Assembly (NCBI GenBank): GCA_023653785.1
Contig: JAMKCH010058439.1
Location: 1 to 64,000 of the forward strand
DNA length: 64,000 nt
From: Ophioderma brevispina
Lineage: Eukaryota > Echinodermata > Ophiuroidea > Amphilepidida > Ophiodermatidae
Direction: 5' to 3'
A program made the position numbers and the translations under genes. Position 1 is the stretch's first letter. Every line of letters starts with the position of its first letter. The notes beneath the pieces are model-generated. The model saw only the letters and a list, made by a program, of their open reading frames with translations, had not been told where the DNA came from and did no database searches. Of this stretch, positions 14,301 through 27,448 are shown in pieces.

Positions 14301-15468
14301 TAAGTATGCTGCCGTAACTTGCAGTACATTTTATCAATCCTCCGCCATGCATGACACATCTCCTTCCCAATTCGGAGAATAAGCAGCTATATTTAGAACC
14401 AAAATCTTAGCTTTCACTAGCAAATGTCAGATTCGGGAAAACGCTCACAATTTCCGGGTTTGCATCTTAACGGATCAATTTTACATGATTTTCCTTCTAA
14501 ACTTATTTTTTCGCAATTAAGGTTTGAAAATGGTTTTCCTATCCATGTAGCTACCTATTACATTTTGTACTATTTCTGGTAGAGCAAAAGAAACATACTG
14601 ACGACTGAACAGGCAATGTCATGTTCTGGAATGCTTTAATTTTCTCTCTTCGTTGTCCTGGTGGATTTCTTCTTGACGTCAATAAACCTTTGCGTGCTAT
14701 TTAGCTTTACATCACGATTACATAAATCAAAGGATTTCGATGATCTGGCTAAGGATTAACATTAAGTATTTAAGAACTGCTGTCAACAATTAACCCTAGA
14801 AGGCAATAATTCCACATCCGATTCTTTATAATTGCTATCACGGTAAATGTATAAGTTTGTGAAGTATCATCAAGCACACTTTCAAAAAATAAATAATTAA
14901 AGAATGTAATTCCATATCCATTACGGTTTGACGAAATGTTTGTAAAATAATTACATTTACACATATTTTATTATTTATTTTGAAGTTATTTTAGGAATTA
15001 TTTTCCACCATGTCACAAAATACTTTAAATATTTAGGTTGTTTCTAAATGAAACCGACACGTGGCATACTTTTACGTTCAATAATCAGTGTCTCCGCAAG
15101 GTACTTCACACATTTACATAGCAAAAAAAGCAATATTACTCTCACTTGAAATGCGTAGATGTAAATTTAACAACAGCTATCAGATCTTAAGCGCGGTGAT
15201 TGTACGGGTAGAATCTACCTTATTCGTACTTCAACTTCTTAATATCCTATTTTATGCACGTAAAATACTGATATCATCAAAACATATCAAAGCGAGCATC
15301 TACTTTGCTCAAGGAAAGTCGGTCATGGGTTGAGCCGTTTCAGAAACACTTGAATTACCTCTAGATATATAAGTTTTAAGGTACTGTGTTCGAGCTCGTT
15401 ATGTTGTACTTTATACAAGATAAATAGGAGTCAAAATTGGTGACAAAATAATATTACAGATGCTTGTT
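11301..15468. other. Non-coding stretch, no gene recognised
   Basis: Only short AT-rich open frames are present, none with a family resemblance. No long repeat or structured element stands out. If the transporter gene at 19 kb is intact, this could be intron sequence of that minus-strand gene. Confidence 0.45.
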
Positions 15469-15629
15469 CAGTGGCGTAACCAGACCTTTGCAAATGGGGA
15501 GCAGAAGGAGTGCCGAGGCATTTTCTGAGGGGGCGAATTTGGGTCCTTCTCCATTTGGGGGCGCTGACGGGAGGGGGCATGGGTTCTAAGCGGGGCGCTC
15601 TCCCCCTCCCCTCACTGGTTACGCCACTG
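15469..15629. mobile_element. Short hAT-like MITE (161 bp)
   Basis: The element begins CAGTGGCGTAACCAG and ends with its exact reverse complement CTGGTTACGCCACTG, a perfect 15-bp terminal inverted repeat. The interior is GC-rich, unlike the flanks. It is immediately flanked by the direct repeat CTTGTT (15463-15468 and 15630-15635). Termini of the CAGTGGCG type are common in hAT-superfamily elements, which usually make 8-bp target duplications, so the visible 6 bp may be a mutated 8. There is no coding capacity. Confidence 0.85.
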
Positions 15630-18600
15630 CTTGTTGTATACAAGACTTGCAGTTAGAACAGCTGAGAAACGTACATATAATTTATGTGTGAAATAGTGTG
15701 AAACAAAGCACTCAAATGCCAATGTAAAAAATATGTCTGAATCAATAAAATGTTCTACAAAAATAATTCTCTCGAATAATTTAACGAAAATGTGCTTCTT
15801 TAAAACCTCCATGATAAAAAACATCCATGTCATTTTTTTTCCACATTCTCATAATAGCATTTAATTTAAAGCTTGTTGTCTCAGGTTTAATGATAACATC
15901 CATAAAAAATTTTCCAAGCTACTTAAATTAACATTTCTCGATCGTTTTAATTATTAGATACCTTGAAACAATTTCGCAAATTACTGTTTCTGTGCAAAGT
16001 TAACCTGTCAGACTGCTTTTTCATTAAAGCTCAGATAAAGACAAACCCCTTTTTAAACCCTCTGCATACTACTATGAATGTTGTGACAACTAAACCTTTG
16101 AACTACAACTACTACGACGACCCCCGCATCGATATTCCATACATCATGTATGTGGAAGATATTCGTAAAGATGTTATTTATTTTATGCAAAAGGCGTTAT
16201 AGGAATGAGAACTTCATAAGGAACCTGTACTATATCTTGACTTATTTCCAAGGTGCATAAAGAATGTGGTTATAAGGGGGGCTGGTAGTGTTCATACGCT
16301 CAGTTGCTGCAATAGCTATATTTCTTACTGGAGTGTTGAATATCATCTTCAAAATTCCAAATATTGGTGACAATTAAGTGGTAGCATTCCGAACTTCTGT
16401 TAAGAATATATTTGAATTGTAGCTGTCGAGTGGTATTCGAGTGGTGTTAACGTTTTTAATGCAGTATATAGAACTTCGGTTTGAATATCGCGCGGGTTGA
16501 GGTTGTCAGTGGTGTGTGACGTACTAGACGCATAACCCCCGCAGCCGCGTGCACGTGGCTGTAAGCCTGCTAACACTAACACGGGATCCTCTGCTCATTC
16601 AGTCCCAACGGTAAGGTATTAACTGCGGACTACTTGTTTTCAGTTGTAGACTCCCTGACCATCTTTTTTCACATTCATATGCGGGGACAATTGATATTAT
16701 TATTAAGAACAATATACAGATTTGAGATTCTTAAAAAGGAATGTTATATGGAATAACAGCCAATTTTTGGAAAAAATAACGATTGATACGTCCGGCATTG
16801 ATTGGTTGATTTTTTGCTTCGGGGGACCCCAGAGTAAGAATAACGTACGTATCCCTACATGGAAAAAAACAACCGATTAATCGTCCATCTGTACGCGGTT
16901 TTTGAATCTGTTAGGAAAGGTAATTTTGTACTGTTTAAACATCATATACGGTGATCTTTTTGAAAAAAATATAGCACTTTGGGCAGAGGGTCATATTTAC
17001 AGACCTTGATTTAACAAAGTCGGATTTATATATATCGGTCGCCCCGCGAAGAGCACACTGATAACTGATCTGCACTGAACCTGTCCTGACCCTTGACACC
17101 AAACTATTCATCTCGTTACCAGTTTATACTACAATACGGCAAAGCCAGAGCCTTCTTCCCGTTGTCACAGCGTAATCGATCAAGATGTGAACTATACCTG
17201 TGGTTCTGTACAGGGAGGGGAGTACACGATCTACCTCGATTTGGGCATTGGGTATGTCCAAACGGTAATTGTGAAACTGCTACACAATGCTTTACATGGG
17301 CAGTCTCGGTCCCATGACATTAAAAAATCTCTTAACCTTTTCAAAAGATCTTAGAATATCATATACATTAAGAAAAATATGAAAATTCACTCATCATGCT
17401 CTGTTAAATTACCCTGTGCATACTCAAAACTCCAGAAACTGCCCTGCAAAAGTAACTCTCTATCAAACATAATACCTTGAACATACGCGCCATGGCTACG
17501 CGCTATGCTGCTCTGTAGCCATGCGCACCGATACCCTAATATCAAAACAAGCCCTATTATAATTATTATAACCCCCAAAACCATTGCACACTCCCTGGGT
17601 GTGAGCATGTACATGTACATGTATTGTATTGCGCGTAGTGTATCCTCACAGAGATATAATCCTTATATGTGCTGCTTTTTGTGTACAAAACTTATCTTGT
17701 CGTTTTTTCTGTCTTGTTGTCCACATTCTCGTCATCAATACTTTTTTTGACGATTCTCCTCCCTGGAACCATCATACTAATCATTCTCCCATAGTGATGT
17801 CCTAAATATTCTGGTATCTTTTATAGATTTACAAGCATACTTTACACCTTTTTAACTATTCACCCTTATACAATACTTAGTTTGTCTCACAATATATTGT
17901 AACATAATTTTGGGCCGATAATAACAATCAGTCCTGAGCCATTTCTGTACAGGCCCTTTAACATTCTATTTTGTTACAGACCCACCTGGTTATTAATTTT
18001 CCAATATATCCCTTGAAGGGGGTGTCCCCCTGACTATAGTAGTACTGTTTTCCGCCTCGAAAGTTGCACATTAGCGCGTACTTGCCATTTCAAATGGCCA
18101 CCATTGTTTAAAATGAAACCTGCTATTGTAATTTTCATTATAGATAGGACTTTTATCCAGGACTAAAAAATAAAGTTCTTCCTTCCTGAGTGGGCTCAAA
18201 CATTTAAGTGCCCAAGATGGCCGCTGGTAGAGGCATGTTTTTGTTTCAATGTCAAAACAATTGCCATATAGATGGGATCAGAACGAGTAATATTTTTAGA
18301 GCACAAACGAATTTAATGACATTTTTGTATGCGGGACATGGATCATAACTCATGATGTCGGCGGTTATACCCGCTCCGGGGGACGTAAATCAAGAATAAA
18401 AACAAACCCCTGCCATCCTCTTTGCGAACATAATAAGACTAACCATAACGAAACTATTGATACCTTTTTCCCGCATTTTTCTCTCGTACTTCTGGATAAT
18501 TCCAGACCACTCAACACTATTGACGCTGGGAAGGAAATGATCGTCAACAGTAAGAGAGAGAAGAGGGCCCTGTGTTACAGTCAGAAACAAGATTCACTAG

Positions 18601-18791
18601 ATGTGCTCGAAAGAAACTTAGGTCACCATATTTTTTTTCCTTCTACAGATAGACAATTTTTTCACTTCTTCATAAGCATATTTTTTATTTTTACTGAACA
18701 CCATGACTCATGAGTAGTCCTAAATTGAGTCACACCCAATTTATTAGATTTATTTTGGTATCAGGTTGATATAACTGTTTCTTCCTATGAC
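15630..18791. other. Presumed transporter intron or intergenic DNA
   Basis: No further SLC7-type exon was found on the minus strand here; I looked for the conserved segment that follows TM2 in CAT proteins. A hydrophobic minus-strand frame at 17387-17620 has one possible membrane stretch (GVIIIIIGLVLILG) but no family match. Minus-strand frames at 18365-18590 are also unrecognised. Confidence 0.4.
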
Positions 18792-19055
18792 TATTATAGA
18801 TGCCATTGCAGCAATCGTGAAGGATATTATAACAGCAGGCCCGGCTAGTTCTCTTGCTACAAGGCCAGATACAACGTACATTCCTGTTCCCATACAACTC
18901 CCTACTCCCAATGACACCAAATCCATAGTGGAGAGGCATTTCGGCAACTTGCCCGGAACTGATCCTTCTTGATCCACCGAGTTGCCGGTTAGATCCAGAG
19001 CTTTAACACGGACTAGCCGACGGAATAAAGACGTCAACGCACTTCGCACTCCCAT
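18792..19055 (-). CDS. Cationic amino acid transporter (SLC7/CAT-like), first coding exon
   Basis: The exon runs from ATG (19055-19053) for 88 codons. Residues 1-38 form a basic cytoplasmic N-terminus (LTSLFRRLVRVKALDL, then GKLPKCL). Residues 41-64 (STMDLVSLGVGSCMGTGMYV) match the start of TM1 in CAT proteins of the APC superfamily, with the glycine-rich GVGSCMGTG unwound segment used in substrate binding. Residues 65-88 (SGLVARELAGPAVIISFTIA, then AMASII) match TM1-TM2. In the family the next residues are AG-LCY-EFGAR, and here the reading leaves homology at codon 89, where a GTCATA splice donor is possible at 18791. That donor is weak. Members are plasma-membrane or lysosomal carriers of arginine and lysine. 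A TATA-like stretch lies about 50 bp upstream. Later exons are not in evidence, so the gene may have a very long first intron or be a fragment. Confidence 0.8.
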
Positions 19056-21252
19056 CTTGCCGACGAACCGATCACAAAATCAAGACAGTGTGATCCACTA
19101 ATATAAATATCCACGGTTCAGGTCCTGATGCATTCACTACAAAACCTGTTTTAAGAGATCAAATGAAAAGGTAAGATATGGAGAAGTAAAACAAAAACAT
19201 GACAAATTCTCTATACACTATGTTATATCTACGTCATTGTTTGCCTTGACCCAGCATTATTATAATTATAAAAGATGTTTGTTTGTGACCTACTTTTTGT
19301 ATTTAAAGTAGTTATAGAAAACAAGACGTCAACATTACTTTCAATAACTATGTTAAATGCTTATTTCAAAGTCATTTGAAATTCGTGTGTAAATAGCTCA
19401 ATGTTATATCTATTCATTGTTAACGAAAATTAGTCATTTTCAACTAGCTATGAGGCATAAGCATATCGTAATTGTGACGATCAAACAACATTAGTATTTG
19501 ATATCAGGTCGATTGAAATTTATTTTAGACAACATTGTACAGATCTCTTAGAATGTAATGAAAAAGAAGCATTATGTTTCACCGTACTTTAAAGTATCTC
19601 AATGTATTCCCATAAATTTATTTAAACATGATTTCGGGCGAGGTTCATAAGAACTTGGCGCACTATATGCCATGAAAGAATCAATGATTAACCGAACGTA
19701 ATACTTAAAGGAACCCCTTTTATTTTAAGTCTTAGAATATTCCAGTTGCTATGGTGTTATGAATCGCTTAATTGCAGTCATTTTAGTAATTTGTTAAATG
19801 CATGAATTTTTATGTAGTGTGTTGGCAGTAATTATTTAAATGATAAAATAGGATTGCCTGAAAAGAAAAATACACCGATGATTGTTTAAAAATACAACCC
19901 TAAATACCCACAGAAAAACATGTTTAATTTCTAAACACATTCGATCCTGCCACAAACTTCAATGCAGCTTGTCAGTGGAAAAAATACGTTGTTCTGCAGA
20001 AGAGACTGAAGTGTTTAGAAATCAGAACCATTTTAAAGTCACTATCAGTAATTCACCCAAAATAGTCAAATTTTTTGCAATTTGCAGGAATAGCTTAAAG
20101 TGAAGGATAGGTCTGTAGAATTTTCGTAATTTTGTTTGCAACTGAAAAATCGACAGAAAAGGAAGAAAATAGCAGTGCTCAAAGATATGAATTTCCATTC
20201 AATATCGTGTTGTAGTAAGTTTCCGTGAGGACAGTAATGATTACAATATCCAATTTTGTCCTTATTAGGTTGTTTTCAGTCTTAGCACTTGTAGGATATG
20301 TTAGGATACCTATACTTGTTACAGACATGCACAAATTTTGATGAGTCTTTTTCGATTTGATTTAGCAAATCACTGATAGTGCCTTTAAGTTGATAATTAG
20401 AACCTATGGCAACTGCCATTCATGCATGACGAAGAGTTTTTGAAGTCTATTTCTTCTACGTTCGTCTCTTTTTAGTTCTTAAGTAAACCAAGTATGTGAT
20501 ATTTGTTTTCAAAAACGAATTCCTTTTGAAAAACCCCGCCTGATATTTTGATAAGTAAACAAGAGGACAGTGTGTAATTAGAAGTGGATGGCTGAATATT
20601 AGGGTTTGATTTCAACGAAATGGAAACGTCAATGCTCACCGTGATCAGTGTGGTGAGAATGGTATTCCGACCGAGCTAAGGTGAGGTACCGTACATCATA
20701 AGCTGATCAAACTGGACCAGCGCATATCATTTCTTTTTTCGGGTTGAGTCAATAGATAAAGTAGTAATAGTGGTTCTTTCACTAGAAATGGTCTCAAAAG
20801 TCCGCAGAGGTCTTATCGCCTTGTTTCATTAACATCTTTCTGTGGGTAGACTGGTTATTTTTGGCACTGACCCTAGTTCAATCAGCTTCTTTCGGATGTT
20901 TTGAAATGATCCCGACATTCCATTCCCATGACTTGATTATTATTTTATATATCAGAATGCTTTTTGCATCCTTTCGTCCAGTCGTCCAGTGACTCCTATT
21001 CTAAGTCCCGTAGCATTGATACTACGCTGCTTCGCTACTATCGGGAGTATCCCATGCTTTCCTCTGGGTTCCCCTAGTTTCTCTATGTGATCCTTTTGTA
21101 GCATGCTGTCTTCTTATCATCCCTTGGGAAGAATCAAATTTCTCTTTAACGGTACCAGCTGTTCCCAAGGTATGAATGAATTGTGACTACTTCCAATTGC
21201 ATGTTGCAAAAGGTCTAATTCATGCAATGAGGTTGTTTGATCTTTGTCATCT
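19056..21252. other. Upstream flank of the transporter exon, non-coding
   Basis: No second gene or exon was recognised. On the minus strand the sequence just upstream of the transporter ATG contains TATTTATATTAG, which could be promoter-like, but no core promoter can be asserted. The plus-strand frame at 19882-20103 has no family resemblance. Confidence 0.4.
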
Positions 21253-21513
21253 TCATGTATAACACTTGCAAGCACTGGGTTCCTTTTCCCAATCATTCTT
21301 CCAAGCTTCTACATGCTCCAGGTCCCTTTGAAGTATTTCAAATTGTTCTTTGGTACGACCAACTGCAAAAACAGGTCTTGACATCTTTTCTAGTTGGGAA
21401 GGTCCTTCATGACAAGTACACTGTCCAGTGGTCCTGTAACCGTCCCTGAGGAACGCATTAGCTCTAGAACTACCACAATTATCCATGCAGGGCAACTCGT
21501 TCCAAGGAATCAT
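21253..21513 (-). mobile_element. Probable LINE reverse-transcriptase scrap
   Basis: The frame contains KEQFEILQRDLEHVEAWKND followed by W and a Cys-Lys-Cys segment. This resembles the conserved region after the YADD box in non-LTR reverse transcriptases (pattern: LQ-DL-xx-(L/V)-xx-W-xxx-W-xxx-Cys). The catalytic FADD is not present in the expected place (FAVG instead), and stops follow. I read it as a decayed retrotransposon piece; a chance match is possible. Confidence 0.35.
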
Positions 21514-21776
21514 GAATGATTTAATGAGCCATCCACGGTTTCGCTTGATACAAGTTTATACTTACACATGCATGGCTTAATCTTTGAGACAAGCATATTA
21601 CTACTGACACGATCAACCAGGTAGATAGATCCGAAGATACGGGAGAATACTTCAAAGAATTGATATGTCACTTGGTCAGATAGCGTAAACACAATGTGTG
21701 AGGCGAGAAATATTTGCAAAATCCAATATAATCATCAACTTATATAATTTCGTGTTATAGTTCAGCATTTACCAAT

Positions 21777-22106
21777 TTAATGAGGAGGATATACTATGTG
21801 ATGCATTGATGTTTTTATTGATTCTATTGTATGTAAGAATAGGACAACTACAGAATACGTAAGGTTTCTTGAAGAGTTTGTGAGTATTTCACATACGTAT
21901 TGTTGATTATTATACGACAATGTTGGATTGAAAGCAATAAAACGAAGTGGTCTAGCATCACATGCAAATATATTATGTTTTCCGTCTACTTGTAATAAAA
22001 CAGGCATTAAAAAACCCTCCCAAGGCGTACATAAGAGAGTCATGACGAAACGGCTGTAAGATGTTTTTGTGCTAACTCGCATTTTTAGTTGAATTGCCAT
22101 AGGCAC
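21777..22106 (-). other. Unrecognised 109-codon open frame
   Basis: This frame starts with ATG and is longer than most chance frames in this AT-rich window. It has no recognised domain. A Cys (FACDARP) and a later YVCEI give a spacing faintly like an Ig-type fold, but no conserved Trp lies between them. There are no clear splice sites. It is probably non-coding, and is recorded because of its length. Confidence 0.15.
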
Positions 22107-23013
22107 ATCTGGGCTATTTCCATTTTATTCTACGAACTAGAGAAAGAACACGTTCCGTATGCAGTACAATGAAGCAAACTGTATTCAGTTCCTGCTTTGC
22201 TGCGCATGCGCTTGATTAGCTAACCGATAACCTTTACTGTGCTGAGATCCATTAGAGATTTACATTAATTAGTTTGAATATTAAAGCTACGCAGCCTCTA
22301 GATGGTTCTAATAATTGAGGCGCAGTCTATTAAAAACTGAAACATACAGACCCGGAGATGTTTTATAATTACAAAATTTTACGAAAGGTTTACGAATTGT
22401 TACATTAAAAATTAACGCTGTAGGCGGACGTCATCGATTTGCCCAAACCGAAAACTAGAGAGGCGTCTTTCTGTAATGTAATGAAGTAAAATGACATTGA
22501 CTAATGCCCTATTGGTGTTTACGTGTTCTGTTTGTGATACAGAAAAATCGTTATGAGACTAGGGGGAAGTGGACTCATAGAGATATTTTTATGACTCAAA
22601 CTAGTGTATTTCTACAGTTTGTTTGGAGTTGGGAAATATTAATATGAAATCATCAGCTCCAAACCATGGACGAAGGTAATTAATAACATGGTTGGAAAGG
22701 GCAAACAATTCCGGAATTACATGCCATTCGCTTCGGAAAGAAACACGTTTTCAAAATAAATGGGACGATTTGAAGTACTGACGTGGTCAGTGTGTATTGT
22801 CTGTCTATTCATGTTAAAAACACTGTTAGAAATCTTCGTAAATGTACATGCAGATTTAAAAAAGGCTTGTAATTTTTACAGATTTACAAGTTTTTTTTTT
22901 TGTTTTTTTTTTTTTTTTTGTTAAAAACACATTTTGTTGATTATTTAAACCTGAAAGTACTTGGACAAACTCACAAATACACACCTTTCTGATCATATTT
23001 AATAATATTAAAC
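22107..23013. other. Non-coding stretch with a poly-T tract
   Basis: Contains an interrupted T-run at 22891-22919 (a run of T, one G, then T again). No exon or coding remnant was recognised. Confidence 0.5.
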
Positions 23014-23134
23014 GATTATCACGTTTGATTGTAAACTGTTTTTAAAAATCCGTAAACTTACGGTTGTTAGTTAGGAGTTCGAGGATGCATCCTACTGCCT
23101 ATAGGAGACCGTAAATTTACAATCAGTGATAATC
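23014..23134. mobile_element. Small foldback MITE
   Basis: The left end GATTATCAC plus TTTGATTGTAAA and the right end TTTACAATCA plus GTGATAATC are inverted repeats with small indels. The flanks (TTAATAATATTAAA and TTTAATAATGATT) are also roughly inverted, so the palindrome may extend to about 22998-23148. An inner CCGTAAACTTACGG is palindromic too. There is no coding capacity. Confidence 0.6.
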
Positions 23135-24305
23135 CAAATTTAATAATGATTGTTTGGTGTTGTATTGCCATCTTTTACAACAAAGTATCATTGTGTCTTT
23201 GCCAAGTGCATATTTTGCATATTTTTTTTTTACAGAAATATCCTGTAATAACATCTGTTGCATGTTCAAGAAAAAAAATTACGGTATTTTACCGTCAGTC
23301 ATGGAAGTTTACAGTAATTTCTAATAATGCACTTCAAGATGATCTCGTATACGAAAGGCCCATGGTCCTCTCATGTGGATAACAGACCAGTGGAATCATG
23401 TTTGTAAAAACAGTTATATATTAATTTAAAAAAACCAATGGATTGGCGGAAATAGTAAAACATTAAAAATAAAGAAAAATTAGATGGAATATTAAAACTG
23501 CAATACACGTACAAAACTATCTCGCTTGCCTACAAGTCTATTGCAAATTCAAGATCATATAATGTTTCTTTCACAGGTGTTGTTTTGACATTTTAAAACA
23601 AGCGACAGAAAATTGTCGATGAATTTTTTAAAAATTAAAATGTTAAAGTAAAAACAGTGACTATTTGTACGAAAGGAATAGTCTGCAAGTACCTTTACGG
23701 TGCATATAGAAAATGTACAGACCTCCAGAGTCAGTGGTCTCGCAACGAAATTGGCAGTGGCTTGTGGCGAATCGATAAGGAGCTTCATTACGTTGCCTCA
23801 GACATTCACAAACCGTCTACATTATCTTTCACATGTTTTAAGTCGCACGGGAGGTTTCGTTCAAACCATGTGTGCATTAGTAAATGCATTTTTTCCTTGT
23901 GAATTTTAATGAGTGGGAATATTTGCATCACAAAATGGCGCGGAGAGATCTCGTATGCTCCGTGTGGCACATGCTCATTTCGATTAGATTTGAAATTGCA
24001 ATGGGATATATACCATTGAAATTGCTGGCCAAATTATTTTCATAAGTTGTTGTAACATATCTAAAAAGCTGTTATTCATATAAGTCAAAATTTGTCACCT
24101 AGGTATTTTCAAGGCTCTAAGATTCCCAATATTATAAGCTTTTAAAAGAAGTGTAATTTGTTGTGGTTTCTACTTTCTTTGACATCTAAAATGTGTCAGT
24201 TTTGGTGAAGTTTCCTTTGATTTCTTTTTCACCTAGACTTTAAAGGTAAATATCTCAAAATGACCAAAACGTCAGATAGAACCATGCAGTACTAAGGTAA
24301 CGAAA
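23135..24305. other. Non-coding stretch, nothing firm
   Basis: About 23278-23325 carries ACGGTATTTTACCGT, a 15-base near-perfect palindrome, followed by a TTTACAGTAATTT motif. Such motifs occur in MITE-like sequence, but I cannot define borders. Overlapping frames at 23555-23909 have no family match. Confidence 0.4.
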
Positions 24306-24915
24306 CACATGATGTAAATTATGGAGTGCCACAAGGGTCGATTCCAGGCCCTCTATTCGTTGTTATATAATTTATCAAAAAAACATAATCAGATTATTCA
24401 TCATCCTATAAGTATAAGCCATCTGTTTTGATACAGATGCAATGAATTCACACAATCTGGTCAATTCACACAATCTGGTCAATAAAATAGAACTATTAAA
24501 TAAGGGACACTAGAAAGTGATGTGGTTGAAGGTCAGTTAGCCATAATCCCCAATAAATCCCCTTATTTCTATGTTTATTGGAACGCCCCAATACAACGAC
24601 CTTTACCGATCCCACGTCACAGTGAAGCGTATCAAACACTATCGTGCAATGTGGGTGTTTGTTATAAGTTGAATAATTTGTGTGAAATGTATCCTATATA
24701 TATTATTATTCACTCTTCTAGTATTCCTCCTTACAGGATATTTGGAATCTTAATTCATATAGTATATCTCCACGAATTATACAAATTTAAAATAGGTACA
24801 AGAATAACCCCAAATTTCCATTATTGGTCCCGTTTTGGACATTATTATGCAGTTTATTCATTTGAAATCTCAAAATACATGTTTATAATCACTCTAAAGA
24901 CAAAGAAATAAAGCA
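24306..24915 (+). mobile_element. Decayed LINE reverse-transcriptase fragment
   Basis: At 24310-24370 the plus strand reads YGVPQGSIPGPLFVV. This is the reverse-transcriptase block that in intact elements reads GVPQGS-LGPLLF, followed by IYINDL. Stops and frame changes follow at once. Downstream, ISxxCVKCILYIIIHSSSIPPY-type sequence in shifting frames and a stretch ending HELYKFKIGT resemble the far C-terminal region of such proteins. The 129-codon open frame at 24522-24911 begins with GTG, not ATG, and is probably part of this remnant rather than a host gene. No intact element is present. Confidence 0.55.
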
Positions 24916-24919
24916 AATT

Positions 24920-25014
24920 TTCCCCCCATTTATTTTAAGAAAAGTGACCTGTATACATGTAATAATTTCCCCCCATTTATTTTAAGAAAAGTGACCTGTA
25001 TACATGTAATAATT
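24920..25014. repeat. 47-bp direct tandem duplication
   Basis: Two exact or nearly exact copies in tandem of a unit containing CCCCCATTTATTTTAAG and GTGACCTGTATACATG, with a period of 47 bp. It lies at the 3' side of the LINE remnant. Confidence 0.9.
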
Positions 25015-25209
25015 TGTCCCTGGGTATAAAAATTTAAAGGTGTACTATTATTTAGCTGGTCATAGCTGAAATGTTAAACATTTCACTCATTGACATTAAA
25101 CTTTGTAAATATAATGCCCGTAAAAAAACAAAGTGTAATCATAGACCTAAAACAGGACCTAATGCTTTAGGATACCCGCCAATATATCAGATATTGCACG
25201 TTCAAAATT

Positions 25210-25440
25210 GATTATGTAAATCTATTTTTTGGTATACCAAAATCATGTTTGAGATTTTTTAACAATACAAAGAGGTTGGTGCGCCCATTTACACAGTTTG
25301 AGACTGACAGAATGGGTACAAGTAAATTGCATAATTGATTATGTAAATATATTTTTGGTATACCAAAATCGTGTTTGAGATTTTTTAACAATACAAAGAG
25401 GTTGGTAGGGCCCATTTACATAATGGGTACAAGTAAATTG
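25210..25440. repeat. About 127-bp tandem duplication
   Basis: Two copies start at 25210 and 25337 with GATTATGTAAAT and contain GGTATACCAAAATC, ACAATACAAAGAGGTTGG and GGGTACAAGTAAATTG. The second copy is shorter because the ACAGTTTGAGACTGACAG segment is missing. Minus-strand translation repeats TNLFVLLKNLKHDFGIPK in both copies, but I recognise no family and the open frame is an effect of the duplication. Confidence 0.85.
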
Positions 25441-27448
25441 TGTATTATTATATTAAATTGGAGGGAAGATATATCACTGCAACATAATAATTTGATTTGA
25501 ATTATGTAATTGGGAGAGAAAATACAATTTACCTCCTCATTCAAAATAATAATATATAAGGTAGCGTAATGATAGGTAGAATACCTGTAATTACTCATTT
25601 AAATATCTGAGGTCAAAACAGGTCCTATTCAGTGTTTCACATTACAGTGATGCCAGCGAAATAATTAGGTGACTCATTATTAACAAACAGCGTAATATTT
25701 GGTCAGGCGGTAATTATCTTCGATATTGCTTCACATAGAAAAACGAAATATGTGAAAGTGAAGTATACTCTCCTTTCTAATCATAACACGTGTATCATTT
25801 GACCCGCTTTTCAATTAATCAATTACGGGTATCTGCTGGTGCACGAAATGAACCTGCAAAGTTCGCATTTCCTACTTCACCCGGAAACAATAAAATTGTA
25901 ATATTACATGGGGGCTATGATTTAAATTGTTGACACAAATCAAGGTTGAAAACCTGAACTTTTTCTTAGTAAAGCCAGCCTGGTTATGTAACTATACTTT
26001 AGCAAGCAAAGACCATTTACCTTCACAAGTGCGGTGCTCAAATTGTTTTAGCGAATTAACATCATTAGCCAATTCACAGGAGTAAATTCATTTTGAATGC
26101 ATGCCTTTTCATTTTGTTGTTGCTGTGACATTCTAAAAAAGTAAAATAAAAGCTGTAGGAAATAGAGTCAAATATTTGCAGAAAGAACCTGGACGTATTT
26201 ACTGTTTATTTTAGCCAGTAAAGTAATCCCGACTAAGTTCGTACTAGATTACCGAAGATGGTTATTTATCGCTTTGGTGTGACGCTATCTAAATATATCA
26301 GGATTTAAGCCGTGTTTTGTATCCAACCCGCCCACACTTAAACGATTGATGACATTGTTGGCAGACGATGGTAATCCACCCTTGCAATTGATTTGCACAC
26401 GGATGCAATATAGTGCACATTGTGTGCAATACGATACCAAGATTTTCCATCCCATACAGTTAATGACGCATGCTCTAGTAAAACCATAGCGATTGCTTTT
26501 CCATGATAACCTTATAAGATTTGTCCAATCTCATCTTTGTGATGTTCCAGAGAAGGCCATGTTATTCGAACACTGGTGTCGGAAAATATTATTGCATCAA
26601 TTTTAAATTTCAGCCGATACCTGATCAATTTAACCTCTCCCTCTATTTAAATATTTGCGCTCAATTAATAATCTTAAATGCATAAGCAGCGTATCGTGAA
26701 CAGTGACTGATGAAGATTGAATTCCAATTTCAGCATACCGTATCAAAACGACCTTGGAATACCATTCATATCTAATAAGGACACTATTTTCAGATGTAAA
26801 TAAGTTACAACTGAATGCCCCCAAACGTGTAATTTGCTTATGGTTTTTTCAGTGTCAAATATTATTTTACCTTGTTAAATGTTAAATTTGGAGAGAAATA
26901 GTAGTAATGTTTTTTCGTTTGGATAATTTCAAAAACAGAAACAACAGCAACAATAATAACAAGAGTTAAACTGTAACTTGAATAATGTCGTTTGTATTGA
27001 GGGTTTTTCGCAAGAAGTCGAGAAGCCTAGTTTGTGGATATCCTTTAAAGTATTTATCTTTCAGAAGGTGATTGTCATCCAATGCTAAGCGAATCTCTGC
27101 CACGTAAGTGTACGAAACCAAATATTGCCATCCAATTTCTGATTGCTTACTTTAATTACAGCTATTCAGTCCAACCTACTGTATATCAAGTTTATGCAGT
27201 TGCACCTGTACCACTGAGCAATATATTGTCTGACTCAAAATGTTTGTTTCAATTTGTTTTTTTGTTGTTGTTTTTTAAATGAAATACTTTTACATTTTAG
27301 ATTATTATATAATTAAAACACCAGTATCATTTTCCACGAAAATAACTTCACATAATTATATATAACTTTATATAATTATAATATTGTTCATCTCGGGTAT
27401 ACCACAGGTCTGTAATTCAAATTTTGAGTTCTGAATCCTTAAAGAAAG
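25441..27448. other. Non-coding stretch, nothing recognised
   Basis: AT-rich sequence without recognisable exons, repeats or RNA genes. Short frames at 26630-26824 (minus) and 27082-27282 (plus) have no support. Confidence 0.45.

Noticed and set aside
17387..17620. Hydrophobic frame as a second transporter exon
   Set aside because: One membrane-like stretch only, with no similarity to SLC7 TM segments and no matching splice sites.
24522..24911. 129-codon frame as a host gene
   Set aside because: It starts at GTG, not ATG, has no eukaryotic start context, and sits directly downstream of a LINE reverse-transcriptase relic.
25212..25415. Repeated TNLFVLLKNLKHDFG peptide as a repeat protein
   Set aside because: It is a by-product of a 127-bp DNA duplication; the surrounding sequence has stops and no family match.
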